64,000 nt of DNA, from contig NC_063276.1 of the NCBI RefSeq assembly GCF_910591885.1, positions 1,674,001 to 1,738,000 on the forward strand. The letters run 5' to 3'. The stretch is from Bombus terrestris. Lineage: Eukaryota > Arthropoda > Insecta > Hymenoptera > Apidae. This document shows positions 1 to 9,830 of this stretch, in pieces. The position numbers were made by a program, and so were the translations under genes. The first letter of the stretch is position 1. Every line of letters starts with the position of its first letter. A model generated the notes under the pieces. The model was not told where the DNA came from. It ran no database searches and saw only the letters and a program-made list of their open reading frames with translations.

Positions 1-12
1 TTTTTACCTAAG

Positions 13-345
13 ATGAAATGGACAGAACCAGATGAAGAAGGGTTAGTAAAATATCTATGTGGCGATAAGCAATTTAACGAGGAAAGAGTAAGGAATGGTG
101 CAAAAAAATTATATAAAGCACGAAATACTTCCACTCAAGGAAGGCTAGATACATTCTTTAAAGTATTACCAAATCCAAATCCTCCAAAGCGTAAAGTAAA
201 TATAAATAACGGTTTTTAAAATTACACATTTTTTTTAATCTACTAAATTTATCATATTTTAAAACAGGCAGAAGACACAAAGGGAGCTGCTAAAAAATAT
301 AAGAAAGGAACAACAGGAAAACCACGTGGAAGGCAGCCAAAATAA
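13..345 (+). CDS. FEN1: Flap endonuclease 1, C-terminal two exons (5' part outside window)
   Basis: FEN1 is the structure-specific 5' flap nuclease that trims Okazaki-fragment flaps and acts in long-patch base excision repair in the nucleus. The visible exon 13-195 reads MKWTEPDEEG and continues with CGDKQFNEERVRNGAKKL, which matches the region just after the FEN1 nuclease core. QGRLDTFF is a canonical PCNA-interacting (PIP) box of the form Q-x-x-L-x-x-F-F. The frame runs on to a stop at 219, but a GT donor at 196 and an AG acceptor ending at 267 join it in phase 0 to 268-345. This second piece encodes a basic tail beginning AEDTKGAAKKYKK and ends at TAA 343-345. A lysine/arginine-rich tail is typical of FEN1. 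An acceptor AG at 11-12 makes 13 the likely exon start, so the ATG there is internal, not the initiator. The catalytic N and I domains lie upstream of the window. Identification is firm; the left exon border is slightly less so. Confidence 0.93.
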
Positions 346-474
346 TTGTTCAAAGTACTCATGCTTTTTTAATTTTTATGAGTGCTATATACTGGATCAT
401 TTATAATATTCAATATATAAAGTCATTATAAATAATTCCGAATGCATTTAGATAGTTTCATATTTATTTCATAA

Positions 475-480
475 AATAAA
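475..480 (+). terminator. Candidate polyadenylation signal of FEN1
   Basis: AATAAA lies 130 bases after the FEN1 stop in AT-rich DNA. It is the first canonical hexamer downstream on this strand. Cleavage would fall near 495. The assignment rests on position and motif only. Confidence 0.45.
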
Positions 481-650
481 TTATAGACATTCAAGTAATA
501 TTTTTCATTTTACATACATCGTCCAATATTTATGGCTTAACTTGTACACCCTGTTACATAATTCGTTTTCATTTATGTATTCTAGTAAATTACAATTTGG
601 AACTATATAAATTATGTAATTACGTATATAAAGTAAATTTTATTACAATA

Positions 651-688
651 TTTATTCAGTCTTGGTTTTTGCACCATGTGTATTTATT
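651..688 (-). terminator. Candidate polyadenylation signals of the RTN4IP1-like gene
   Basis: On the minus strand AATAAA occurs at 688-683 and again at 656-651, about 150 and 185 bases beyond the RTN4IP1 stop codon. Either could serve. With FEN1's signal at 475-480 the transcripts would end tail to tail without long overlap. Confidence 0.4.
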
Positions 689-839
689 GTACAGTTTTGT
701 TAGGTGTATAGAGATTATTTTAATGTTGGACGGTATTTGGCAGTGATAGGAGATAGGGATGTTGTTTATAGTATGTATTAATAAAAGAAACTGCGATATT
801 TATATAACTGAAAACTTTTATACATATAATAATCAATTG

Positions 840-3021
840 TCACTGAAATGTTATTATAGTACTGCCGATAGCATTGGGATCTAATATATGATACAATGCT
901 TGTTCAATATTATGAGGTCCATACACCCTGTCTACGACCATCTGTAATTGATCAGCATCAACTAAATCGCATAACGCTTGTAAGTATGTTGCGTTAATTT
1001 TTGAACCTTCTTTCCATTGATGCATATTAAATCCAAGTACGTACTAGAATAAATATCAAATTTGAAATCAAATTGCACAATAGAAAAATACTACACATAT
1101 AATTTCATTTACCTGTATTAGTAACTTTATTCGTACACATCCAGCAAATATGCTTCCAAATACAAGACCTAATGAGTCAGACGTTAATTGTTCGGGAACT
1201 GTAGAGACATAAAAGCCATAAGATGCTAAGTGCTGCTTTAGTATACGTTCATTAATTGGTTGACCCCCAGTATAAAATATAGTATCAAATCTAAAAATTT
1301 ATTGATCGCTTAACACAAGTAAATTTAATATATTGTTAAGTAATTGTTATATTGAACATACTTATCATGTAATTGTAACTCTTTTTCTACATCTGAATCG
1401 TCTAATGGTATAACATCATCTGCACCTAAAGCTTTTGATACAGGAATTGCATTCTGTTTACACATTGTAACTACATGTCCACCCCATAGCTTAACTAATT
1501 GAGTTAAAATACAACCAACAGGTGTATTTCCACCATATATAAGTACTCTATAGAATATTTAGTTTAAAAAGTAACTTTTATATACATATAATAATAAAAC
1601 TATTTGTTTATCCACAGTCGGACCCCTTATAACGCGGACTAAAAATAGTACCACTGTCTCTATATAACGAAAATGACTCATTTCTGATATTTTTGCGTTA
1701 ACTGTTGAGCGATAAGGAGGGGTTATTTACAGTGTGTATTGTGGAACGCATATTATTTTTCATATTAAAAAAAGACTATAAATTTATTTAGTTATAGTTC
1801 CTTGCGTTCTTAGATTCGTATAACGCGAAGTCCGTATAACACGGAAATATATCTCGCTTTATAGGGGGTCCTACTGTAATTATTTATACCGTTTTCCTTT
1901 CGCATTGCCTTCCTGGATTGCAGATCTATTAACTAAAGCATCCCAGGCTAAACATCCATTGTAGGGGAGACTTGCAGATGCTTCAAAGGTAAAAAGTTTC
2001 GGTCGTTTAACTACTTGAGTTTCTGGGACAACTATGTATTCTGCCATTGTACCAGGAGCCCACGAAGGTACAGCTAAGAGCACTTCATCTCCAATGTCAA
2101 AATTAATAACACTTTGTCCTATACCTATCACTATTCCAGTACAATCTCTGCCCAATGTTACTGGAAGTTCTTTGTGTTTCTGAAAATGAATAAATAACAT
2201 TTTTTAAATATAAGTAATACGATAAAATGGAGCATTTTAATTTACTTACACCAGAATTGAGGAGTCTTCTGTAAATTTTGGAATAACCATAACAAATTTT
2301 TGTATCAACAACATTAACAGAAGCTGCTTTAACTTGTACTAATAATTCGTTAGATCTTTCGATCATAGGCATTTCAGCATCATCTATCATGGACACACCC
2401 TATATTGTTTATAATAAAAATATATTTGTTTCAGTAATATTGCTTCAGTTATATACCTATATTATTTAGTTGCATTAACTTAAGATTATTTATTTTTTTA
2501 CACGTCAATGTAACTTAATATAATACCTCGATACCAATGTAATGGTGACATATTATAGCTTTTATATGATGCATATGATGAGATACGTGCCCCCAATTAA
2601 CTCCAGCATAATAACCAAGTAAAGTACCAACAACTAAACCTGTCAGACAAAATGCAAGTTCCCTTTTGGATGCTAGAAGAAGAATTATATTTTCATTTCT
2701 TTCCCAATTAATATTAATATTAAATAATGAAACGTTAAAATTTATTTTGCTACCTCCGTTAGTATATAAGCTTTCTATTTGTCCGTAAAGTACTCTGACA
2801 TTAAAATGTGTATTATAGTATCGATGTTGTAATTGTTCCCAAGCATTTTCAATCCAAATAAGTATATGTTGTACAATGTCTTTGACATTTTGCATCGTTT
2901 GGTTCTCATATAATTTGTAAAAAATTTGACGTGCTTGAGTCAACCACGTTATGACCCATTGTTGTCCTTGTTGTGCAAATAACGATGTTTGAATCTTCTC
3001 CCCAAATAAAAAATTTAACAT
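840..3021 (-). CDS. RTN4IP1: RTN4IP1-like mitochondrial NAD(P)H oxidoreductase (MDR family), six exons, 500 aa
   Basis: Exons on the minus strand are 3021-2527, 2399-2250, 2179-1890, 1547-1362, 1290-1113 and 1043-840. All junctions are GT-AG and together they give 1503 nt, exactly 500 codons plus TGA. From residue 166 the protein follows the medium-chain dehydrogenase/reductase fold of reticulon-4-interacting protein 1: KAASVNVVD, then LPVTLGRDCTG, GDEVLLAVPSWAPGT and ASLPYNGCLAW. These are followed by the nucleotide-binding turn RVLIYGGNTPVG near 312-323. No zinc-ligand pattern is seen, as expected for the quinone-oxidoreductase branch. In animals RTN4IP1 is a mitochondrial NADPH oxidoreductase linked to coenzyme Q synthesis. 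Residues 1-165 are an N-terminal extension with a hydrophobic, probably membrane-spanning segment AFCLTGLVVGTLLGYY near 123-138. The ATG at 3021 is the first in-frame Met after a TGA ten codons upstream. The family call is firm; exact orthology is inferred. Confidence 0.9.
1615..1876. mobile_element. Non-autonomous inverted-repeat element (MITE, pogo/Tc1-mariner-like) in an RTN4IP1 intron
   Basis: The left end starts CAGTCGGACCCCTTATAA and the right end, read on the other strand from 1876, starts CAGTAGGACCCCCTATAA. Over the first 22 bases 19 match. The right end is flanked by TA and the left by CA, which fits a decayed TA target-site duplication. Variants of the end motif, such as GTATAACGCG and GTATAACACGG, recur just inside the right terminus. 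The 262-bp interior has no open frame, so this is a non-autonomous element. CAGT ends with a TA target suggest the pogo branch of Tc1/mariner, but this is inference from end sequence. It lies wholly inside the intron 1889-1548 of the minus-strand gene and does not touch its splice sites. Confidence 0.72.
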
Positions 3022-3110
3022 ATAATATCGAAGATGAAGAGCCGAACGTCAATTATATTTCATTTATTTGGAAACAGATATGACAAATAATCGATAGTGA
3101 TATATCTTTT
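3022..3110 (-). promoter_or_regulatory. Probable promoter/5' UTR of the RTN4IP1-like gene
   Basis: This AT-rich stretch lies directly upstream of the start codon. It carries the in-frame TGA that fixes the start, and an ATCGATA core at 3090-3096 (one mismatch to the insect DRE TATCGATA, common at housekeeping promoters). No TATA box at a fitting distance was recognised. The exact start site cannot be read from the sequence. Confidence 0.3.
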
Positions 3111-5650
3111 ATTTTATTTATAAATTAAGAGAAAAAGGAAGATAAAATAGCTGATAATTTTTATGAAAAATTACAATTACCTGAAGAGTCTCGACCTGAT
3201 TCGATAGATGAAACCAAATTTCATCCATGATTTTGTAAACAATTGGTTTGACAGTTCAGATCTAATAAATCATTTTATATTGCACACTGTTACAATGACC
3301 GGTTAGCCGAAGATGCAGCACAGCAGTTATATAAATAAACGATTAACACATTTCGTATAACTCAAAATAGATACTAAGTTTCTGCTTCAAAGTGTGACTG
3401 CGAAAACATTGGAAATTATAGTTTTTAAATCACTACGTTATGCATTATGTAAACGTCGTCGCCTCAATCACGAGGCGACCTGGAAAGGGATTTTATGAGG
3501 AATGATAACATTTGATAAAACGCCGTTTGCTGTTGAACGAGATAGGTTAACTCGAGTCGCATAAATTTAACGCAAATTCATTTGTTTTCTGTGTGATATA
3601 ACTCGTATGATGATTGTTATGAAATTTTGTCACGTGAGATAAAAGCACAAGAGTGCTTAATGCTAGCGAAAAAATGGTTTTATTTTTGTCAACAGGATAA
3701 AAAGTAAAGCAGTAAACAAAGATTATTTTAAAACGAAAATTCTGGTATTCATATATACAAGTATGTTCCTGATAAAAGATTTATTTATACTTGTTGATTG
3801 TGTAACATTAATGTTTTGACACAATTTTCTAAAGCGTCAAATATTTGTTTGTAAGGAAATTACTTGTGTTTTGATTTTATATAATGCATTTTACAGATTA
3901 TAAACTTGACTTTTAAAGAGAAACAATTTGAATATGTTATACAATTATATCGTATATGTGTGCGTATATCATACCTTGTTAAAATTTCAGTTATTAATTT
4001 GCATATTTTTCACAATACATTTTTTTATGGTTGTTGAAAGAACAACGATCGTACGATCAGTACGTATCATATGTGTTCACGCAATTACTTGTTACTTCTG
4101 ACACGGATCATGAGCGTATAGATATTTTAAATATCTTTAAAGTGACACACTTTATCGATCACTAAATTTTAGATCAAAGCTCAGTCGATAATATTATCAG
4201 TATAGTTATCGATATAATCGTGTTTCATCGTTCATTGATAAAGTTGAATTGCGGTAAGATTAACGGTTAGTACGGTAGGCCCTGTGCTGCCACTGTCCTG
4301 TATAGTCAATGGCACAGGTCGGTGGTATGGATTAAGCTGCGGCTGGTAAAGTAGTTACGTGTGTTTTTAAAGCATTTTTAAATTGTTCATTAGATGGCAA
4401 TATTTTAGTTTTGTATAGAATTGTTTGTACAGAATTTATATAATCCCGGTTGGAATGTAAAAAGTAATCATTACTCTAACTGTATAGGAAACTAGATATT
4501 TTAAAAGATACTAAAAAGCAGATTTGTAATTTAATACTGCTCGTATAAAAAGAACGTTAATCGAAAGACTAAAAATATACTTTCACCAATTATAGCTATA
4601 TTTGTATATTTTTCTAGTTTTTCTTTATTTTACTTTCTTTTTTATGCGTTTTATTTCCCTCTAATGGTTATTCGCATAATCACGCAATCTCTTCGTCCCT
4701 TTGAATCTTTCTTATTTTTCGTATGAAAAAATTAACAATTAAGCAAGAAAAATGTTTTATGCCTTTTTATCTCAACAATGTGTTCATATATATGCACAAA
4801 TACCGAACACGTTGATATTCAAATATTATATTACGCATTGTAAAATGCTGATTGAATCGTGCGAAATTGTTCGATCGGCCGGAAGGAGCGGGTTCTCGAA
4901 CGTTTCCAAAGATCGTTTTCGACATGTAGCTACGCGTTCTACGTGTGTTTCACACGGTGAGTTCAAGGCTCGTGGCACATTAGCAAGTTGGTAGCCGTCC
5001 AGGCACGTCCTTCTGAATGAGTCCTGGCCGCTTTCCAGCCAGCAACCTATCCTTTTACGGGATATCACGGTGGCCGGCTACTGAAACTCGTCGAACCGTC
5101 CAAGTAGGACCGTCGACGCCGCTTCTTGTCGGGGATTATCGCCGGCAGTTGCGGCAAGTGCATCGAATTCCTCCGCGATTATCTACGAAAATTGCGGCAG
5201 AGTACCATTTTGCTGGCGCGACTAACTAGGCATGTCGAGATTTTTCCGCAATTTTAAAATCTATTCTCGTTACACACATTTCTATCGATTATCACGATTT
5301 TCATTCATCGAATTTTGGAATTATTTAAAATTTCTTCTTCGACGTTTTGTCGATTACGGACATAATAATAAATTTCTGGTAGAATAATGTTTCTGAAATG
5401 GTCGCTTTTCTTTTTATTCAAGCGCTAACCGTTACCTACTTTGACTACCTTCGCTCCGTCGATGTTCTTCCGCAATCTATATCCAAACATAAGACTAAAT
5501 CAATTTTCATAAATTCTCAGACAGGAATAGCTGTTTAGAAAGGTAATAGCATTTCGCGAAAATCTTCAGTATCGTCGAAATCGAAATTTCGTTATCATCG
5601 AAAACATATCACATTTGTGTGCGATACGATGGTAACTGGCTATCGCGTTA
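3111..5650. other. AT-rich noncoding stretch
   Basis: No coding exon is supported; the few frames of 60-80 codons have no recognisable motif. Contained structures are a GC hairpin at 3458-3479, a 12-bp palindrome GATCGTACGATC near 4046, a short hairpin TAAAGTG/CACTTTA near 4140, and a weak hairpin CCTGTGC/GCACAGG at 4281-4318. Confidence 0.6.
3458..3479. repeat. Perfect 8-bp GC hairpin in AT-rich context
   Basis: GTCGCCTC at 3458-3465 and GAGGCGAC at 3472-3479 are exact inverted copies around the six-base loop AATCAC. It stands out because the surrounding kilobase is AT-rich. It does not match the histone 3' stem-loop consensus. No function is assigned. Confidence 0.55.
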
Positions 5651-6819
5651 TTTTAAACAAATCTAAGTAAATCGAGAAAGGTAAATCGTAGGAATAACTG
5701 GCGTACTTTTAAAAAACCGTTCGTGCGATTTTAGAGGTCGCGCGGCTTCGAGTTTCAGCGAGCGAAGCCCGTATTTGCTCGTTGACGAGCGTCGATCATC
5801 GGCCGCGACGCCGAAGGTTGGTCGTCGAAGGCCTACCGGTGGTAACCGCGAAAATTGCATCGTATTTGCGAAACAGCTGCGCCCGGGAACAGTTGTCCAC
5901 GGCCAGTCGTAAACTCGCGTCAGGATCACTCTCTGTTACGCGTCGCTGCTTCGGAGGTTGGCGCGCGGTTTCGCTCGCGACCGCCGTTCTTCGAGGTGTT
6001 TCACATGCTAAGAACAGAGAGAAAATGAGAGAAAGAGAGGAAGAGAGAAGGAGAGAGACGAGCGTCCCGGCCTCGACACGGGCCACGTTTCTCTCGCACG
6101 TCGCTTCCTGCCTCCTTGGCCTGCTTCCAGGAATCGGTTCACCCTTTTACGGCCGGGTGTCACTGTGTCTGCACGTTCGGGAGGGGGAACGGCAAGGTCC
6201 CGGAAGTGGGAAATCTCGCGGCACTTTTTCGCCGACGAAAGTTTCGGCCAAACGTGGCGATCCGAGGGTGGAGTTGTTGCAAACGGCCGGATGTTGCGGA
6301 ACTAGAAGGGGAGGTCGCGGTAGGAAGGGGTGACTTTGGCGAAGGAGTAACGAGAGTACGCTTGGGGAAGCGCGGATTTTGCGGAACGAGGGTTTCGGTA
6401 TTGCGACTTCTCGAATTCTGGGAATAAGAAAGAATCCTGGGACGAGAGAATGTATAAATAAAAGTTTCGCAAATGGAAATTTCCGGTGCGCGAGATTAGA
6501 ATAAACAAATTTGCCAGATGGCGCAAGAATTTCCGACGGGAGTGGTCTGAGATTGGGCAAATTTGAAAAAGTGCGAATTTTCGAAAGCTACGGATCAGAA
6601 AATTCCGTAGGCAGAAACGTTTCGGAAAAGAGAAATCCCCAGAGCGTGCCGGGGAAAGGGAAATCTCAGAAGCGAGAGATCTTATAACAGGGAATCTCCA
6701 GACACCACACGCGTATATTCGAACCAGCGTCTCGGTCCAGAAAGGCTTCGAAAGAAACGGTATCAAGAGAACGAAAACTCCGTGAAATCGACTTCGCCGG
6801 AAGTAATTTTCGCCAAAGT

Positions 6820-7330
6820 GGAACATTTTACAAGGAGATCAGCGTAGCAAAGAAAGAGAGAGAGAGAGAGAGAAAAGAAAGAAAATCCACGAGAGAAAGG
6901 AATAAGAGATTAGTAAAAGGGAAAGGAAGGAAGGGGAAGAAAGAGAAAGATCGCGGACAAAAGGGTGCATCGGGGAAGAAGAACCGTGCAGGCAAACTGA
7001 GAAAAGGAAACGGCGATCGAAGCGGTGACTGCGAAAGAAAGACAGTGCCGCGAAACAGGGCGTGAGATTTGCGAATTCGCGATAAAGGAAGGTCTCGCGA
7101 CGAAGTCGCCGAGCAAAGGTAGACCTTATGAGATACAGAAATCAAGAGTAACGAAGTCGACGAACCAGGCAAGATAGAGAGAAGAAAGAAAGGTATTTCC
7201 AACGAGGAGGATCGGATAGCTTGGAACGGAAAGAGACGGGGAACGGTGAATAACGCGACGGAAGAGCACGGTACGGGAAGGAACCAAGGGAAAGGGACAT
7301 TGGAGAGGTGGCGGAAGACGGAGACCAAAC
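6820..7330 (+). repeat. Purine-rich tract with (AG)n microsatellite
   Basis: The plus strand is strongly biased to A and G for about 500 bases, with (AG)n at 6855-6873. The bias produces overlapping minus-strand open frames rich in S, L, F and P, which I regard as artefacts. Confidence 0.65.
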
Positions 7331-8205
7331 TCGTGGATGTCGAAGAGACGGGGGAAAGCGATGGTGTAAATGTGCACGAGGTCTATTGTGCGATACGCGA
7401 AGCAATGGCGTCGGGTAGCGCGCGTGTTGCACACGTACACGAGGTTTATTATACGCACACTGTTTCGCGGTCGAGTGCATTCAGCCTAGCGACGACTTTC
7501 GGGGTGACAAAGGGGCTGACGAGGTATCGCGCCACTGCCAAAAAGCTGACGACACGCCGATACGTACATGCTGGGTAGAAAGTTTCCAGTTCTCCGGGGA
7601 CATGGAGCTTACAGTGGGTGTAAAGTGACCATTTGGGAAGGCGCGCCAGTGTCGGTGCAGAATACTCTCGAGGAACGCGTCGTAGATGCGAGTTTCCGAC
7701 GCGTTCGTTGACAGATTTTTAACGCAAATTACGTTTTCCTCTTCGTAGACGCGATACTTGGGTTTATTTATTTAAAAATCAGCGAAGCGATCGAATCCAA
7801 TTAAAAATTTGTCACGCCAGCGTTTCCCATCCAGCAGCTGGCGTTTCTCGGATCTTTTTATCGGCGAGTCGATCGCAGCTCGGCTTCGAATGAAAAATGA
7901 AAGCGATATATTTTCTTTGTTCGCGGAAGACGATACGAATATGTACGTATGGGATATTTCCTTGTTACGTATAGAATATACGCTTTGTATATTTTAGACG
8001 CGGGATACGGTTCTGGCGATATCCTAAGAACAGATTGTCCGGTTCTTGTTTTTCTTATCGCGTATACAAATTGTGCATTACGCGGCCCGTGGATACGTAT
8101 TTTAGCAGTTTCTCAAATCGTTTTCTTTTCCCGAAACTTGCTCGCGTCTCCGCGATTACGTTCTCGAAACGAAATCAGCAAATTATTCGACGAACTAATT
8201 TTTTT

Positions 8206-8236
8206 CGTCAAATACGTCAAATACGTCAAATCCGTC
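8206..8236 (+). repeat. Short tandem repeat, 9-bp unit
   Basis: The unit CGTCAAATA is repeated three times and followed by a variant CGTCAAATCCGTC. This is a small direct array with no coding context. Confidence 0.7.
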
Positions 8237-9830
8237 CGAACGATACTTTGCGGAATCTAATTTTCATACGCGCGTACCAGACACGCACTTTTGCGATCGT
8301 ACGCAAATCACTGGTAGTTCGACGTAACATTTTCACCATTAACGTCCCCATGTTCGATTCTTTTCGACGCAAAATTTTCCTCGCCAGCTATTCGTCGCTT
8401 TTGCCGAGTCTTTTGATCTCTGTCCTCGGTGGGTCGAATCTTCGAAATGACTAGAAGCTCCGCTAACTATAGATATTCTCGCGGTGAGCGAGCGTCGAAC
8501 GCGCGGCAGACTTTCCACGGTCGAGCAACGTTTCACGGGCTGTGAAAACGGCGGCGAAAGGAGATGCACGAGGCGAAGACGCGACAGCAGGAGAAGCAAG
8601 AGGAGATGGAGAAGAAGGAGGTGGAGGCGGCGGAGGAGGAAGAGACAGAAGGCGGAGGAGGAGGTTGCCAGAGATTCCGCGGGATGTCTGTGTTTGTCCA
8701 TGGAAATCGGCAAAGGAGGTCAGCGTATGCAAATAACAGGGTCGCGAGGGTTGCCAGAGCCAGGAGGGTCCCGTGGGTCAACGGACAGGAAGGCACATAA
8801 GGCTGTCTCCCTTTCTCTTTTGGCTTCGAGTTCGCCTCCTCCTCTCTCGCATCCCCTCCTTCTCGTGCTCGCCGTTGTCTCTCCCTCGGTCCATGCACGA
8901 GCTCTCGCACCAGCGACCGTTACGGCACCATATATTTCTAGAGGCAGCGGTGGCGGCGCGGCGGCACAGGAGTCACGTCTACAGATATAAAGGTGGTTCT
9001 AGCGTGTGCCGGTGTGCGCTCGCCTACGCTCGTGGAAATATTCGATTTTTACGATACGAGACGCGAGAGTACAGCACAGCCACACGGACGGAAAGAGCGA
9101 AAAGTGCGGGGAAAAGGCAGCAGGATCGTACCGTCCCTTGTACCAGCCACCGTTTTTACATCCTACTCCCTTCCTGATTCCACTCGAATCGCTCCTCTTC
9201 TTTTTTTTTCTTTCTCCTTGTTTCTCCCTCTCTTTCTCCTTTTTCCTCTTCCATCTTCGTTTCTCTTTCCACGATTCTCTATTCCGCCTCGTCGTGCCAC
9301 CCCTCTCCCCATCGTCGTTTCCACCACCTGATCGAGGAATTAAGTTACGACGATGGGAAGCTAGAAAAATGGCGATACCGGGAACATACGATATCCGTGC
9401 TGCCGGGCACGAGCACGAAGCGTACAGCCTCGGTATCGTGTTCCTGGGACCCCGGGGGGTAACTCCGCGTGTCGGTTGCCCTCGTCCTCGCGCAAATCGT
9501 CTTGTTTTGCATATCCAGTTGATCCAGCCGGCGCTCTTTCGCCGCCCTCGCAGTTTTCGTCCCTTCCGAGGAGACCGCGAATTAGACGGTCCGCCGAGGG
9601 GACACGGGGACAGCTGCCATATGGCGAGAACCCGACCGCTTTGTCCTTTTCTCACTCGCTTTCTCATCCTTCCTTCTGCCTTTGATTCCCGTTTCCTGCT
9701 TTCGCAGCTTCTTCGCACGATCGTTTTCTTTCCCTTTTGTTTCGAACGCGCGAGTGAAATTTGCGTTTCGTTGATCGTAGGATCGCGGTACTTTGATAAG
9801 GTTAATTAATCTGTTAGTTAGATCGTTTTT

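Larger units (their letters stand above)
346..839. other. Convergent 3' intergenic spacer between FEN1 and RTN4IP1-like gene
   Basis: The spacer is AT-rich and has no open frame of note. It holds the plus-strand AATAAA at 475-480 and minus-strand AATAAA motifs at 651-656 and 683-688. It is therefore probably almost wholly the two 3' UTRs, facing each other with a gap of roughly 150 bases. Confidence 0.6.
5651..9830. other. GC/CpG-rich noncoding block with purine and pyrimidine tracts
   Basis: Dense CpG and long but compositional open frames (183, 267 and 239 codons) mark this block; their proteins are runs of R/E/K or S/F/L/P without a domain. It contains a purine-rich tract at 6820-7330 with an (AG)n run, a GGA-rich tract near 8600-8670, a 9-bp tandem repeat at 8206-8236 and a pyrimidine-rich tract at 9180-9300. 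A TATAAAGG-like box sits near 8987 but lacks a matching initiator. It may include untranslated exons or regulatory DNA of a gene outside the window. Confidence 0.45.

Noticed and set aside
4451..4466. Similarity to microRNA miR-1 (TGGAATGTAAA...AAGTA)
   Set aside because: miR-1 is nearly invariant in animals; here it has a mismatch within the mature sequence and no partner arm to form a precursor.
8986..9015. TATAAAGG as a core promoter
   Set aside because: No initiator motif at the expected distance and no coding or transcript evidence downstream.
8999..9809. Overlapping 239-codon (minus) and 267-codon (plus) frames
   Set aside because: Both derive from a pyrimidine/purine-biased tract with runs of F, S and L, or of R, K and E. 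No recognisable protein features are present.
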